Origin: a virus
IMG/VR virus record: IMGVR_UViG_3300044641_007115
Location: 1 to 64,000 of that record
Strand: one strand, 5' to 3'
DNA: 64,000 nt
Made by a program: the position numbers and the translations under genes. How positions within the stretch are numbered: the first letter of the stretch is position 1; every line of letters starts with the position of its first letter. This document shows, piece by piece, positions 7,707 to 16,953 of the stretch. The notes beneath the pieces were generated by a model, which did not search any database, was not told where the DNA came from, and was given only the letters and a program-made list of their open reading frames with translations.

Positions 7707-8923
7707 TGGCAATTCAGTACGTTGACAGAAATGGTGACGCGGTAGGAACGGTTTCCGGGCCTTACACGATCAGTGCGTCCAATGATAAGCTGACATTCAC
7801 CATCGATGGTGGCGCTGCACAGAACTTCACTTTGACAAGTGGAACCAGAACAGCCGCTCAAATCGTTGCGGACTTGGCGGGATTGACCGGGGCGACTGCT
7901 AGTGTAGTTTCAATTCCGGGCGGCGCTGAATATGTTCGAATTCGAACGACCAGCGCTCTTGGAACCGGTTCCACAATTCTTGTTGGAGCACCGGCCAATA
8001 ATGCCAATGCGACGCTTGGTTTTTTGGCAACAACCTACAACGGTGGAGCAAACGTTAGCGCTTCATTCGTGACTAGCACAAAAGCCAACATTCGAGACAA
8101 CCTTGAAACTCAATTACTTGCCGCCGGGTGGCTCACAATTTCCGGGTCGGGTACGACGAACCTTCTAATGCAATCTGCGATGACTCCGCAAGGTCTTCGC
8201 ATGCGGCTTCGTATCCGTGACAACGGCAACACATGTTTGGTTCTGTCTATCGAAAACGCACAAGGTTCGCGCGCGCACGCAAGCAACACGAACAGCGGAG
8301 CACAATTGAATCCGGGATCAAGCCGGAACTGGCGAATCATCGCTAACAAGTATCAAGCCTTTTTGTTCGAACCGGGCGGGAATGTGGCACGTGGTTATGC
8401 TGGATGGGGTGTGTTGTGGATTCCACCGTGGTTGGAAGGCCAAATTTGGGAATGTATTTGGTTGAGTAGCAATGCTTCGAGCGATTCCGATACAACCGTT
8501 CGCGGAAGTTTCCGGGGAGAATTCGGGACGCGCGGGGCGACGAATCAAACAGGCAACCAACAGATCATTGGCAATGGGAACATGTGGGAGAATGCCAACA
8601 ACACCGGAAACGACAATATAACCTTAATCAACTTGCTTGTTTTGTGGCAAGGATGTAACATGGCCCGCAATGCGCTGTCGTGGTACCGGTGGCACGACGA
8701 TGCCGCTTTGATACTCGAACCCTTCATGGCATTCACAATGGTGGCTAACATTGCTGAAGAAGCCAAAGTAAGAGGAACTCTTTGGGACGCTTTCATTTCG
8801 ATGGAGCAATACGCCATCGATACAACCACGACAATGGATGGACGGAACTGGTGGAACATCACGAATAACAATGCTGGCGGCACAGATACCGCTCACGGAT
8901 CTCTTTTCATCGCAACATCGTAA
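7706..8923 (+). CDS. Structural protein, fibre family 1 (long member a)
   Basis: 405 aa. N-terminal module (about 1-110): MAIQYVDRNGD, a strand set, then GTRTAAQIVADLAGLTGA, which resembles the LTAGTYTAxxLAxxIN repeat of flagellar cap and related proteins. Then the family block shared with 6002-6886 (WLTISGSGTTNLLMQSAM.PQGLRMRLRI). Three near-consecutive copies (7706, 8930, 10186) of similar size show tandem amplification. Probably adhesin-like virion components. This is an inference. Confidence 0.6.
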   Translation: MAIQYVDRNGDAVGTVSGPYTISASNDKLTFTIDGGAAQNFTLTSGTRTAAQIVADLAGLTGATASVVSIPGGAEYVRIRTTSALGTGSTILVGAPANNANATLGFLATTYNGGANVSASFVTSTKANIRDNLETQLLAAGWLTISGSGTTNLLMQSAMTPQGLRMRLRIRDNGNTCLVLSIENAQGSRAHASNTNSGAQLNPGSSRNWRIIANKYQAFLFEPGGNVARGYAGWGVLWIPPWLEGQIWECIWLSSNASSDSDTTVRGSFRGEFGTRGATNQTGNQQIIGNGNMWENANNTGNDNITLINLLVLWQGCNMARNALSWYRWHDDAALILEPFMAFTMVANIAEEAKVRGTLWDAFISMEQYAIDTTTTMDGRNWWNITNNNAGGTDTAHGSLFIATS

Positions 8924-8929
8924 ACTACT

Positions 8930-10165
8930 ATGTCCATTCAATACGTTCCAGAATACGCCCGCATTGTGACGACCAATCCCGCCCCATACAATCTGACAGG
9001 ATCAAACAACATTCTTCAGATCAAAGTAGACGGAGGATCTACACAGACAGTTACGCTCACAACCGGCGGATCGCGCACAGCGGCCAACATCGTTTCAGAT
9101 TGTGGTGTCTTGACGGGTGTAACCCCGGCGGTCGTCACCGTTAACGGACAGGATTTTGTGTCTTTCACAACGACAACTAGCAACGGAAGCACATCATCCA
9201 TTGAAGTTCTCAGTCCAGTCAACAATGTGAATGCAACATTTGGTATCGCCACGGTTGACGGGACACCAAGATATTCAACAATCATTGGACCAGTAACGAC
9301 CAAACAACAAATCATCGATGCGACCGAAGCGGCATTGCTTCGGGTAGGATGGTCTACGATCAGCGGATCGGGTAGCACCAATCTTCTAATGCAATCTTCG
9401 ATGACACCACAAGGACTTCGATTCCGCCTTCGGGTTAGAGATAACGGTGGGAACAACGCTTGTTTTGGTATCGAAAATGTAGCCGGAACAAGAGTCGGAA
9501 CCAGCAATATAAACGGAATTGGTCTGATTTTTCCGGCCAGTCGCACATACCGGATCATTGCCAACAAGTATCAATTCTTCATATACGAAGAAAATTCAGG
9601 ACAGGTAAACGCCACTTCCGCTCCTTTTCGAAGCAATGTATTTTGTGGTGTTCCTTGGATTCCATCCAATCTAACGGGAACGCTCTACGAATCCATCTGG
9701 TTAATTGCTAATGCTTCATCTGACGGAGATAACTCTACGCGCGGAAGTCTTCGAGAAGTTCTAGGTTCTCGAAATAGCAACGTAGGCGGCAACGGCAATC
9801 TCACTGTTATTTGCAACAACAACATTTGGGAAAGTTTTGTCAACTCCAATATGAATGGCATTGGCATGCCTTGTCTGATTACGATATGGCAGGGATGTCG
9901 TATTCAAAGACAAGCCTATTCATGGTTTCGGTGGCACGACGATAGTGAGTTTATGGTTGATCCGCTAATCGCATGGGGTCTTACTTCACAGAATGACGAA
10001 GCTAAAATTCGTGGGATGTTGTGGGATTCTTTCATTCAGGTGGGCGGTCCATATGAACCGGGGTTATCAGTTTCGATGGGAGGAAGAACATTCATGCCAA
10101 TCACCATCAACAATTACGGGTCTAACGAAAATGCGCGCGGTGCGCTGTTTACAGCCATCAGCTAA
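8930..10165 (+). CDS. Structural protein, fibre family 1 (long member b)
   Basis: 411 aa, paralogue of its neighbours. It keeps the GSRTAANIVSDCGVLTG element and the STISGSGSTNLLMQSSM and RWHDDSEFMVDPLIAWGL blocks. The 6-nt gap after the preceding stop and the lack of a clear ribosome site suggest coupled translation. The middle section diverges most, as expected for a variable exposed region. Confidence 0.6.
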   Translation: MSIQYVPEYARIVTTNPAPYNLTGSNNILQIKVDGGSTQTVTLTTGGSRTAANIVSDCGVLTGVTPAVVTVNGQDFVSFTTTTSNGSTSSIEVLSPVNNVNATFGIATVDGTPRYSTIIGPVTTKQQIIDATEAALLRVGWSTISGSGSTNLLMQSSMTPQGLRFRLRVRDNGGNNACFGIENVAGTRVGTSNINGIGLIFPASRTYRIIANKYQFFIYEENSGQVNATSAPFRSNVFCGVPWIPSNLTGTLYESIWLIANASSDGDNSTRGSLREVLGSRNSNVGGNGNLTVICNNNIWESFVNSNMNGIGMPCLITIWQGCRIQRQAYSWFRWHDDSEFMVDPLIAWGLTSQNDEAKIRGMLWDSFIQVGGPYEPGLSVSMGGRTFMPITINNYGSNENARGALFTAIS

Positions 10166-10185
10166 GAGAGGAAAAAGAGAAACAC

Positions 10186-11415
10186 ATGGCAATTCAATAC
10201 GTCGATAGAAACGCGGATCTTTGCTGCAATGTTGCGGGGCCGTATGTCGTCACTGGATCTAACAATCAGCTATCGATCAATGTCAACGGAACCGGCAATC
10301 AGGTTTTCTCCCTGACCACAGGGACGCGAACGGCGGCGGATATTGTTGCTGATTTGAGCGGTCTGACCGGAGCGACGGCTAGTGTCATCACAGTGAACAC
10401 TGCAACCTATGTGCGCATCCGCACGACTAGTGCAACGGGACTTAGCTCAACGATTGTAGTCAACGCCCCGACCAACAACTGCAACGCTTTGCTTGGGTTG
10501 ATCGCAACGACTTACCACGGTGGTTCAAATGTCGCCAGCAACTTTGTCGGATCAACCAAGCAACAGATCATCAACGGAATTGAAACAGCGATGCTGGCGG
10601 CTGGATGGATCACGATTTCAGGTTCGAACACGACGAACTTGTTGATGCAATCTTCCCTTTCGCCCGATCCACAGAATCTTCGCATCCGGGCGCGTATTCG
10701 CGACAACGGAAACAACTGTGTTGTTATCTCTATCGAAAATGTTCCGGGCAGCAAAGTTGGAGCAAACGGAACCGGCAACGGAATTCAGTTGTTGCCGTTA
10801 ACAGCACGCGGCTGGCGGGTGATCGCCAACAAATATCAAGTGTTTGTCTTATCGCCGGGAACACTCGAAAATCGAACATTCGGTGCTTTTGGTGTGCCAT
10901 ATCTTCCTTCGTTCCTGTGTGGGAAAATTTGGGAGGCGGCATGGCTTCAGGCCAACGCAAACTCTGATACCGATACGTCAAGTGCCGGATTTTATGGATG
11001 TCGTCTTTGCTTCCGTGTCATTCTTGGTACCGACTACAACTACACATTCAATGGTGCTGTCCAAACACAGAATCTTTGTAATGGATATCTGTGGGAAAAT
11101 CAGGTAGCATCTTCTTCGGCCAATCAACAACTAATGTCGATGTTTTCTTCTTACAACGGAACGGTGCCTAGCGCACACCGTTACTGGCATGACGGTAGTG
11201 CGATTCTATCCGATCCCCTGATTATATGGGGAACAACTAACACCACGGAAGGAACTATCAAAGGACAGCTTTGGGATGCTTTTGTGTCATCCGACACCTA
11301 TGTCATGGACACGATATTGTCCAACATCGATTCGCGCAACTGGCAAGTTATCACCCACAGTAACGTTGGTATTGCCAATCCTATTCGTGGATCTCTAGTA
11401 GTTGCGGTCCCATAA
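10186..11415 (+). CDS. Structural protein, fibre family 1 (long member c)
   Basis: 409 aa with a strong AGAGAGGA site upstream. Starts MAIQYVDRNAD, as in member a. Keeps GTRTAADIVADLSGLTGA, ITISGSNTTNLLMQSSLS and YWHDGSAILSDPLIIWG. Member c is closer to member a than to b over the N-terminal module by eye. Confidence 0.6.
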   Translation: MAIQYVDRNADLCCNVAGPYVVTGSNNQLSINVNGTGNQVFSLTTGTRTAADIVADLSGLTGATASVITVNTATYVRIRTTSATGLSSTIVVNAPTNNCNALLGLIATTYHGGSNVASNFVGSTKQQIINGIETAMLAAGWITISGSNTTNLLMQSSLSPDPQNLRIRARIRDNGNNCVVISIENVPGSKVGANGTGNGIQLLPLTARGWRVIANKYQVFVLSPGTLENRTFGAFGVPYLPSFLCGKIWEAAWLQANANSDTDTSSAGFYGCRLCFRVILGTDYNYTFNGAVQTQNLCNGYLWENQVASSSANQQLMSMFSSYNGTVPSAHRYWHDGSAILSDPLIIWGTTNTTEGTIKGQLWDAFVSSDTYVMDTILSNIDSRNWQVITHSNVGIANPIRGSLVVAVP

Positions 11416-11430
11416 GAAGGAAACATCGGA

Positions 11431-13248
11431 GTGCCGGGAAGACAGACATTCACGCTTCAGCTAATTTCGAATAGCTGGACAGCGAATACGACAGCAATTC
11501 AAGCCATCAGCACAGACATGCGCGGTGGCTTTGTTGCTATTCCGTCTTCCCTTTCCTTCACATCGGCTAGCAAGCTATCGCGGGGCGGCGGTGGTGTTTT
11601 TGACTTTGTGTCTAGTAATGGATTGCGTCCTGATGCAAATGCAATTGGTACCTACAAACTCTGGACGGGTACCGATGACACGGACGTTCCACAATTCCTT
11701 ACAGTTATACCCACAACTGTCAATTTGTTCACCACAGCACCGATTTTTACTGACACCGAATTCATATTTGTTGTGTACGGTTCGTGGGATGACAGTATTT
11801 TCACATGGAACGATGGTGATAGTGTCTGGACGGCAGGGTGGAGTGCAATTCCGTCGTCTCTTTCTTTCACAGCGACCAGTAAGCTGTCACGGGGCGGTGG
11901 CGGCGTCATTAGTATTCTCAATAGTCGTAACAGCGTTACTAACGAAGGAAACGTTTTCGGAAACTATTTCTTTGAAACCGGCACACTACAGGCATCGGGC
12001 GGCGGTGACGTTATCAATGGCACCGCTGCGATCACCGTTTCGTTGCAAGTCGGGGCGGGTGTTCTCATCAACGGGGCGGCATCTTTTTCTGCCACTGGAA
12101 ATCTTACCGCAATCCTGACCAAAGAAGAAACCGGCGTACCATCTTCCGTCGCGGTAGCGGGAACTCTCACCTGTAACGCGAATGCTTCCGTGACGATTGA
12201 AACGGGAATGTATGGCGGCATCGTGACCAACAACCGGTTTGTAGAACCACAAGAAACCATTGCCGGATCGATGGTGCTCAGCGGAGTCACGGCGCGTTTC
12301 AGCGATCTATACTCCGGTTACTACGACCGTCGCTTGGTGTGGGGGTATACGAACTACCCCGCCGCCAACTTTAGACAGCCCCGTTCTGTCTTGATGACCG
12401 GGTATGATTGGAGTTCAGTCAATCTGAACGTCTACAGTGTCATGGAAGAAGATGTTACCCCAACGTCCAGTACGTTGGGCGGCGTCACATCATGGACATC
12501 AGATTTCTATTCGGGATACACCGCAAATCAAGTCGGTACGTTAGACACCCTGACTTATGCAAGAGCTACACAAGTCGTTAGCGAAGTGCTGGCGCAAGTC
12601 AGTTCTAATGCTCGGTTATCACAGGTCGCACATGAAGTTTTGGTGTCACCGGGGAGCCGGGCGCGCCACACTCAAACGGCGGTTGAAGTTCTCCGTCAAA
12701 TTAACGTTGGATGGATTCAGCAAGAAGCGGTTGAGGCCATTGGCAATCAGATCAGCGCATTGCGGTATGCGTTAATCCAACAATGCGCCGTGGAAGTCAT
12801 GTACTCCATCAAGGCCAAAGTCAATCTGACCCAAGTCGCAACCGAACTTCTGAAGGGAGCAAATCCGAATCCGCCTGTGAACGTCACTTCGGTGGCGACG
12901 GAAGTACTTCGTCAAAGAACAGAAATCGACACAACCCCGTCTTTCGTGCAACAGGTGGCTCTTGAATCTTTGCGGAACGCTCCGAACCCGCCCGCCGTTA
13001 TCAACCACATGGCGCTGGAATATGTCGTTCAGCCGTACCCGCCCGCCGTTATCAATCATGTGGCGCTGGAATGGTTCCGTAACGCAACAAGCATCCCGGC
13101 GGTCATCAATCACGTGGCGCTCGAAAAGAGCCGAACGGCGGATATTACACCGGCATTGGTTCATCACATCGCCGTCGAAATACTGGTCCGGCCAGAATTC
13201 GACCCAACGGTGTCGAGCCTTATCAACAACCCGAAGTTTTACTTCTAA
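11431..13248 (+). CDS. Large repeat-containing structural protein
   Basis: 605 aa from GTG 11431 (site AAGGA, 8 nt upstream). Three parts. (1) Residues ~30-190: two copies of a block with AIPSSLSFTSASKLSRGGGG / AIPSSLSFTATSKLSRGGGG. (2) Residues ~190-270: Ala/Gly/Val-rich beta segments. (3) Residues ~375-590: about a dozen imperfect repeats of roughly 20 residues built around a core like VINHVALE or TQVATELL, separated by Pro/Asn-rich linkers. Part 3 looks like an elongated repeat fibre. No known family recognised. The stop codon overlaps the late motif for the next gene. Confidence 0.6.
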   Translation: MPGRQTFTLQLISNSWTANTTAIQAISTDMRGGFVAIPSSLSFTSASKLSRGGGGVFDFVSSNGLRPDANAIGTYKLWTGTDDTDVPQFLTVIPTTVNLFTTAPIFTDTEFIFVVYGSWDDSIFTWNDGDSVWTAGWSAIPSSLSFTATSKLSRGGGGVISILNSRNSVTNEGNVFGNYFFETGTLQASGGGDVINGTAAITVSLQVGAGVLINGAASFSATGNLTAILTKEETGVPSSVAVAGTLTCNANASVTIETGMYGGIVTNNRFVEPQETIAGSMVLSGVTARFSDLYSGYYDRRLVWGYTNYPAANFRQPRSVLMTGYDWSSVNLNVYSVMEEDVTPTSSTLGGVTSWTSDFYSGYTANQVGTLDTLTYARATQVVSEVLAQVSSNARLSQVAHEVLVSPGSRARHTQTAVEVLRQINVGWIQQEAVEAIGNQISALRYALIQQCAVEVMYSIKAKVNLTQVATELLKGANPNPPVNVTSVATEVLRQRTEIDTTPSFVQQVALESLRNAPNPPAVINHMALEYVVQPYPPAVINHVALEWFRNATSIPAVINHVALEKSRTADITPALVHHIAVEILVRPEFDPTVSSLINNPKFYF

Positions 13249-13251
13249 ATA
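13246..13251 (+). promoter_or_regulatory. Late-type TAAATA motif
   Basis: TAAATA whose first three bases are the TAA stop of the preceding gene. It ends 9 nt before ATG 13261. Confidence 0.5.
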
Positions 13252-13260
13252 CCAGTCAGC

Positions 13261-14238
13261 ATGGCGAACCCAAATACTTCAACATTCCCGTATGCGATCC
13301 CCACGGATTCTATCCTCATGGTCGCATCGGACAATGCGCAATCCCCACTCACGGCGGATATCGACGACACCCAAACTTCGATCCCTGTCAGCGACGGTTC
13401 GGTGTTTGAAACGCCGTGTCTCATTGGCATCGACGACGAAATCATTTCCGTAGCCGGTCGGAGCGGGAACAATCTCACTCCATGCATTCGCGGTGTTAGC
13501 GGCACCACGGCGGTAGCCCACACCGACAATACCCCGGTATTGGGTTATGTCTTTGCATACCACCACAACCAAGTCGCGGCGGAAATTCAATCGTTGAGCG
13601 GATTCACTTTTCAGAACGCCATGCGCGGGTTGGATCGGCTGGAAAACCTTCTCTCCTACAGCGAAGAATTAGAAAATGTGGCGTGGAACAAATACACCGG
13701 GACTACGGTACCGGCCACAAATATCGCGGCACCGAACGGGACCAATACCGGGCGGCGGCTCTTGGAAGGAAGTGGTTCGGGTCGTCATGGTGTGGGAGCC
13801 AGCTATAGTACTCTGACCGATGGCACGGCTATCGTCATCAGCGTCTATGCCAAGAAACAATCTTTGGATTGGATTTGTATCGGCCAAAACATCAACGGAG
13901 AAACCGGTCGCCGGGCATGGTTCAACATCAACACCGGAACGATTGGCACCGTAGGAGCCAGCGCTAAGGCCACCATCGTCGATGTTGGCAACGGATGGTA
14001 CCGCTGTTTGGTCGAAACAACCCAAACTACGAACGTCACCAAAACATTCGATATCGTCATGACAACGGGCGATAGCACGGTGACGTATAACGGGACTTCC
14101 ACAAATGCCACCTACTTTTGGGGAGCACAAGTTCGGCAAGGAACCATGAACGAAAAACAGCAGTACGTTGTCACCACCGGAACCACGGTTTCCGTACAAC
14201 AGGGCGGCATCGTCCTAGATGAAGGGGATTTGAGCTAA
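13261..14238 (+). CDS. Virion/tail fibre-like structural protein
   Basis: 325 aa. The N-terminal ~115 residues are paralogous to the 2509-3576 product (MANPNTSTFPYAIPTD, PCLIGIDDEII, YHHNQVAAEIQ). The C-terminal part (about 130-300) has the YAKKQSLDWICIGQ... WYRCLVETTQT... AQVRQGT pattern typical of carbohydrate-binding or lectin-like tail modules in which a strand reading WFNINTGTIGTVG precedes a GNGWYRC strand. Stop overlaps the next ATG (TAATG). Confidence 0.65.
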   Translation: MANPNTSTFPYAIPTDSILMVASDNAQSPLTADIDDTQTSIPVSDGSVFETPCLIGIDDEIISVAGRSGNNLTPCIRGVSGTTAVAHTDNTPVLGYVFAYHHNQVAAEIQSLSGFTFQNAMRGLDRLENLLSYSEELENVAWNKYTGTTVPATNIAAPNGTNTGRRLLEGSGSGRHGVGASYSTLTDGTAIVISVYAKKQSLDWICIGQNINGETGRRAWFNINTGTIGTVGASAKATIVDVGNGWYRCLVETTQTTNVTKTFDIVMTTGDSTVTYNGTSTNATYFWGAQVRQGTMNEKQQYVVTTGTTVSVQQGGIVLDEGDLS

Positions 14239-15884
14239 TGGGCGTACCTATTCAACGGCGGGGCGGCACTACGTCCCAACATTCGAGCTTCACCGGCAAA
14301 CCGCGTGAAGTGACCATCGACACGACCAAATGGACTGTAGTCGTACATGACGGGTCCACGCTTGGCGGTTATCCGTTAGCAAAGGAAATCCACGTCCACG
14401 GAAATGCAACGACCAGTGTGGCTGGATTCATGTCAGCGACGGACAAAACAAAACTAGACAACCTTCCAAGCTCTGTCGTCTATCAGCAAGTCCAAACCAA
14501 CAACACACCGGGGCCAACGCGGTCGGCACTCAACTTCACGGCGTCTTTCGCAGTAACCGATGACAACGCCGGAAACAAAACCACCATCGATCTGAGCGAT
14601 CTTGGCATTGTCCCGGCACAGTATACGAAGGTCACGGTGAGTGCGCAAGGCCGGGTGACCGCTGCAACTGTTCTTTCAGCGGCGGACATTCCAAGTTTGA
14701 CATCGGCCAAGATCACCGATTTCAATGCGACAGTCCAGACCAACCGGTTAGACCAACTGACCGGTCCTACTGGTTCGGTCAATCTCAACTCACAGAAGAT
14801 CATCAACCTGTTGGACCCGACAAATCCACAGGACGCGGCGACAAAAGCATATGTCGATTCCGCGCGCGTCGGTTTGGAGTTCAAAGAGTCTGTCCGGGCA
14901 GCGACGACGGCGAACATCAACTTGACTTTGCCGGGCACCACTATCGACGGTGTAACGCTGGTCAACGGGGATCGGGTCTTGCTCAAGGATCAGACCACGA
15001 CATCACAAAATGGCATCTATGTGTTTGCGGGACCGTCAACACCCCTCAGCCGGGCGGCGGACTCGAATACAAACGATGAAATGTTGCCGGGCACATTCGT
15101 GTTGGTCACTGAAGGCTCTACCAACGGCGACACGGCATGGGTTCTTGCTACGGATGCTCCGATCACTTTGAACACTACCGGATTGGATTGGGTACAGTTC
15201 TCCGGGGCGAACAACGTGGCGGCGGGCGATGGTCTATCCAAAGTCGGCAATACTTTGAGCGTGCGCACATCGAACGCAAGCCGTATCGTTGTGGGTGGAA
15301 CGGGTGTGGATTTGGCGACCACGGGTGTCGGGGCGGGCACATACAACACGCTGACAGTTGATGTCTACGGGCGAATCACCGCCGCGACAAACACGGCCTT
15401 CCAAGCACAGAACACTCTACTGACCAATTTGGTTGGTTTGGGATCTTCTATCGGCATTGTGGCGAAAACTGCTACCAGCACGGTGGCGACGCGCACCTTG
15501 ACCGCTGGTACCGGTATCAGCATCACCAACGGCGATGGCGTCAGTGGCGATCCTACCATTGCACAGGCGGCGGATACAGTCGTTCAGCGCTTGCGTCTAT
15601 CGAAAGGCGGCACACTGGTCGGAACCCGGCGGGAACTCAACTTCATCGACGGATCTGGTATCAGTATTGATGTGGTGGATGACACTCCAACGAACCGGAC
15701 CAACGTGACGATCAATCAGACAGGCGGCGTCTCTTCGAGCGCACAGTTCGTCTGTCTGGCAAACGACGGAACCCTTTCCAATGAGCGTGTCTTGACCGCT
15801 GGCACCGGCATCAACATCACCGATGGCGGTGCGGGCAATAACGTGACGGTCGCAATTGTTCAAGACCTTGGCGCGGTGCCATAA
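14238..15884 (+). CDS. Long tail fibre-like protein
   Basis: 548 aa. N-terminus (PIQRRGGTTSQHSSFTGKPR, then VTIDTTKWTVVVHDGST) is the common attachment module of phage tail fibres and major-tropism-determinant-like proteins. The middle has NLNSQKIINLLDPTNPQDAA followed by TKAYVDS, another fibre hallmark, then a block with DGVTLVNGDRVLLKDQTTTS and NGIYVFAGPSTPLSRAAD. The C-terminus contains repeated TAGTGI..TNG/TDG turns. Probably the host-contacting or shaft part of a fibre. The last gene of the block before the Lys/Ala-tailed gene. Confidence 0.8.
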   Translation: MGVPIQRRGGTTSQHSSFTGKPREVTIDTTKWTVVVHDGSTLGGYPLAKEIHVHGNATTSVAGFMSATDKTKLDNLPSSVVYQQVQTNNTPGPTRSALNFTASFAVTDDNAGNKTTIDLSDLGIVPAQYTKVTVSAQGRVTAATVLSAADIPSLTSAKITDFNATVQTNRLDQLTGPTGSVNLNSQKIINLLDPTNPQDAATKAYVDSARVGLEFKESVRAATTANINLTLPGTTIDGVTLVNGDRVLLKDQTTTSQNGIYVFAGPSTPLSRAADSNTNDEMLPGTFVLVTEGSTNGDTAWVLATDAPITLNTTGLDWVQFSGANNVAAGDGLSKVGNTLSVRTSNASRIVVGGTGVDLATTGVGAGTYNTLTVDVYGRITAATNTAFQAQNTLLTNLVGLGSSIGIVAKTATSTVATRTLTAGTGISITNGDGVSGDPTIAQAADTVVQRLRLSKGGTLVGTRRELNFIDGSGISIDVVDDTPTNRTNVTINQTGGVSSSAQFVCLANDGTLSNERVLTAGTGINITDGGAGNNVTVAIVQDLGAVP

Positions 15885-15897
15885 ACCGCACACGTCC

Positions 15898-15903
15898 TAA
15901 ATG
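15898..15903 (+). promoter_or_regulatory. Late-type TAAATG motif
   Basis: TAAATG, 5 nt before GTG 15909. The ATG inside the motif opens only a 5-codon frame. Confidence 0.4.
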
Positions 15904-15908
15904 TCTTT

Positions 15909-16379
15909 GTGCAACTAGGACAGCAATTCGTTCTGCTCTACAAAGAGTCTAAGGGACCTTCACGGGCTTTCGCATGTGAAATCATTCACATAGAAGAGAA
16001 AGACGTGAAGGTCGCTGTGTTTCATCCCGGCGAAGACTTCCGTATCATCAACGCGACGATGGAAGGAAAATTTTTGATCGGTCCACGCGACACGTACATG
16101 GAACTCAAAGATCCGAACGTCAAAGAGAAAGTGACCATCGCCAGATTCCGGGATACTGTACTTGCCCGGCTAACAGAGGCCGAACGGCGCGCCTATGAGA
16201 ATCCGGCGGGCGACAAGAAAAAGAAACCGAAGTCCACAGCGGTTCTTCCCGTACAGGAATCTATACCGGAGCCGCCCAAGGTGACCAAGAAAGCAAAGGA
16301 ACCCGCGCCAGCTAAAAAAGCCCCGGCGAAAAAAGCCACTAAGAAAGCGGCCAAGAAAAGTCCGAAGAAAAAAGCCTAG
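15909..16379 (+). CDS. Protein with histone-H1-like Lys/Ala tail
   Basis: 156 aa from GTG 15909. Residues 1-95 form a compact, charged, unassigned domain (LGQQFVLLYKESKGPSRAFA, VFHPGEDFRIINATMEGKF). Residues 100-156 are almost only Lys, Ala and Pro (AKKAPAKKATKKAAKKSPKK), like the C-tails of bacterial and eukaryotic H1-type proteins. Such tails bind nucleic acid non-specifically. Role unknown: possibly a DNA-condensing or virion protein. The stop overlaps the convergent 16376 gene by 4 nt. Confidence 0.6.
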   Translation: MQLGQQFVLLYKESKGPSRAFACEIIHIEEKDVKVAVFHPGEDFRIINATMEGKFLIGPRDTYMELKDPNVKEKVTIARFRDTVLARLTEAERRAYENPAGDKKKKPKSTAVLPVQESIPEPPKVTKKAKEPAPAKKAPAKKATKKAAKKSPKKKA

Positions 16380-16558
16380 TCGTCTTCTGTGTTTTCGTGG
16401 TTATATCCACAGCGCGGGCACTTGGATGGATAAGCGGGAATACCGCGCAATCGCGCCACAAGATTCACGATACCGTTCACCAGCATTCCCAAGAGGATGA
16501 AGCATCCGATGAACACCCAAAAACCACTGGTAGCGAATTTCAGAAGGTCAAGAAGCAT
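16376..16558 (-). CDS. Small membrane protein with CxxC tail
   Basis: 60 aa. One long hydrophobic segment (about 10-33, FATSGFWVFIGCFILLGMLV) followed by a basic stretch and a C-terminal half zinc-ribbon (KCPRCGYNHE). Predicted inner-membrane anchor with a cytoplasmic tail. Function unknown. Follows the 16560 gene by 1 nt. Confidence 0.55.
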   Translation of the reverse strand: MLLDLLKFATSGFWVFIGCFILLGMLVNGIVNLVARLRGIPAYPSKCPRCGYNHENTEDD

Positions 16559-16559
16559 A

Positions 16560-16898
16560 CTACTTTTTATACCACTTCTGTTCGTCTAGCTTGATTCCCT
16601 TTGACAGACAGGCGTCATGAAACTTCTGATAGAACTCTTGCGCATAGGTTTGGCTGTCCATGTTGATCGGCCAGTGCCACGGCGCTCCTAACAAGTCTTC
16701 GACGATGCTGTCGATCAAGATGTCCCGGTCGATGGTATCGCACACATCATCCGGCGAATCCCGCTTGGTGACCGGATGCCGGTCGGAGTACAGCTTGATC
16801 TGTTCGTTGGTGAGAATGATGCCAAAATGACGTTGCATCGTTTCCCGAACGTTGGTGTAGACCGGCGGCGCGGCTTTCTTCGTTGCGGCTTTTGCCAT
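16560..16898 (-). CDS. Hypothetical protein, predicted leaderless
   Basis: 112 aa, no recognised family. N-terminus basic (MAKAATKKAAPP), rest mixed and acidic-aromatic. The start ATG at 16898 lies 6 nt past the -10 box (TACTCT, 905-910) of the divergent promoter at 16905-16947, leaving no room for a ribosome site. First gene of a two-gene leftward unit. Confidence 0.55.
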   Translation of the reverse strand: MAKAATKKAAPPVYTNVRETMQRHFGIILTNEQIKLYSDRHPVTKRDSPDDVCDTIDRDILIDSIVEDLLGAPWHWPINMDSQTYAQEFYQKFHDACLSKGIKLDEQKWYKK

Positions 16899-16904
16899 GA
16901 AAAA

Positions 16905-16947
16905 AGAGTATCACATATTGACTTGTATGTCAAATGTGTGGTATACT
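16905..16947. promoter_or_regulatory. Divergent back-to-back promoter pair
   Basis: Rightward: TTGACT, 18-nt spacer, TATACT (16942-16947), ATG 16954 six nt later. Leftward: TTGACA, 17-nt spacer, TACTCT (16905-16910), ATG 16898 six nt later. The two -35 boxes form the inverted repeat TTGACTTGTATGTCAA, so the polymerase sites overlap and only one could be used at a time. Confidence 0.75.
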
Positions 16948-16953
16948 CTTCTC

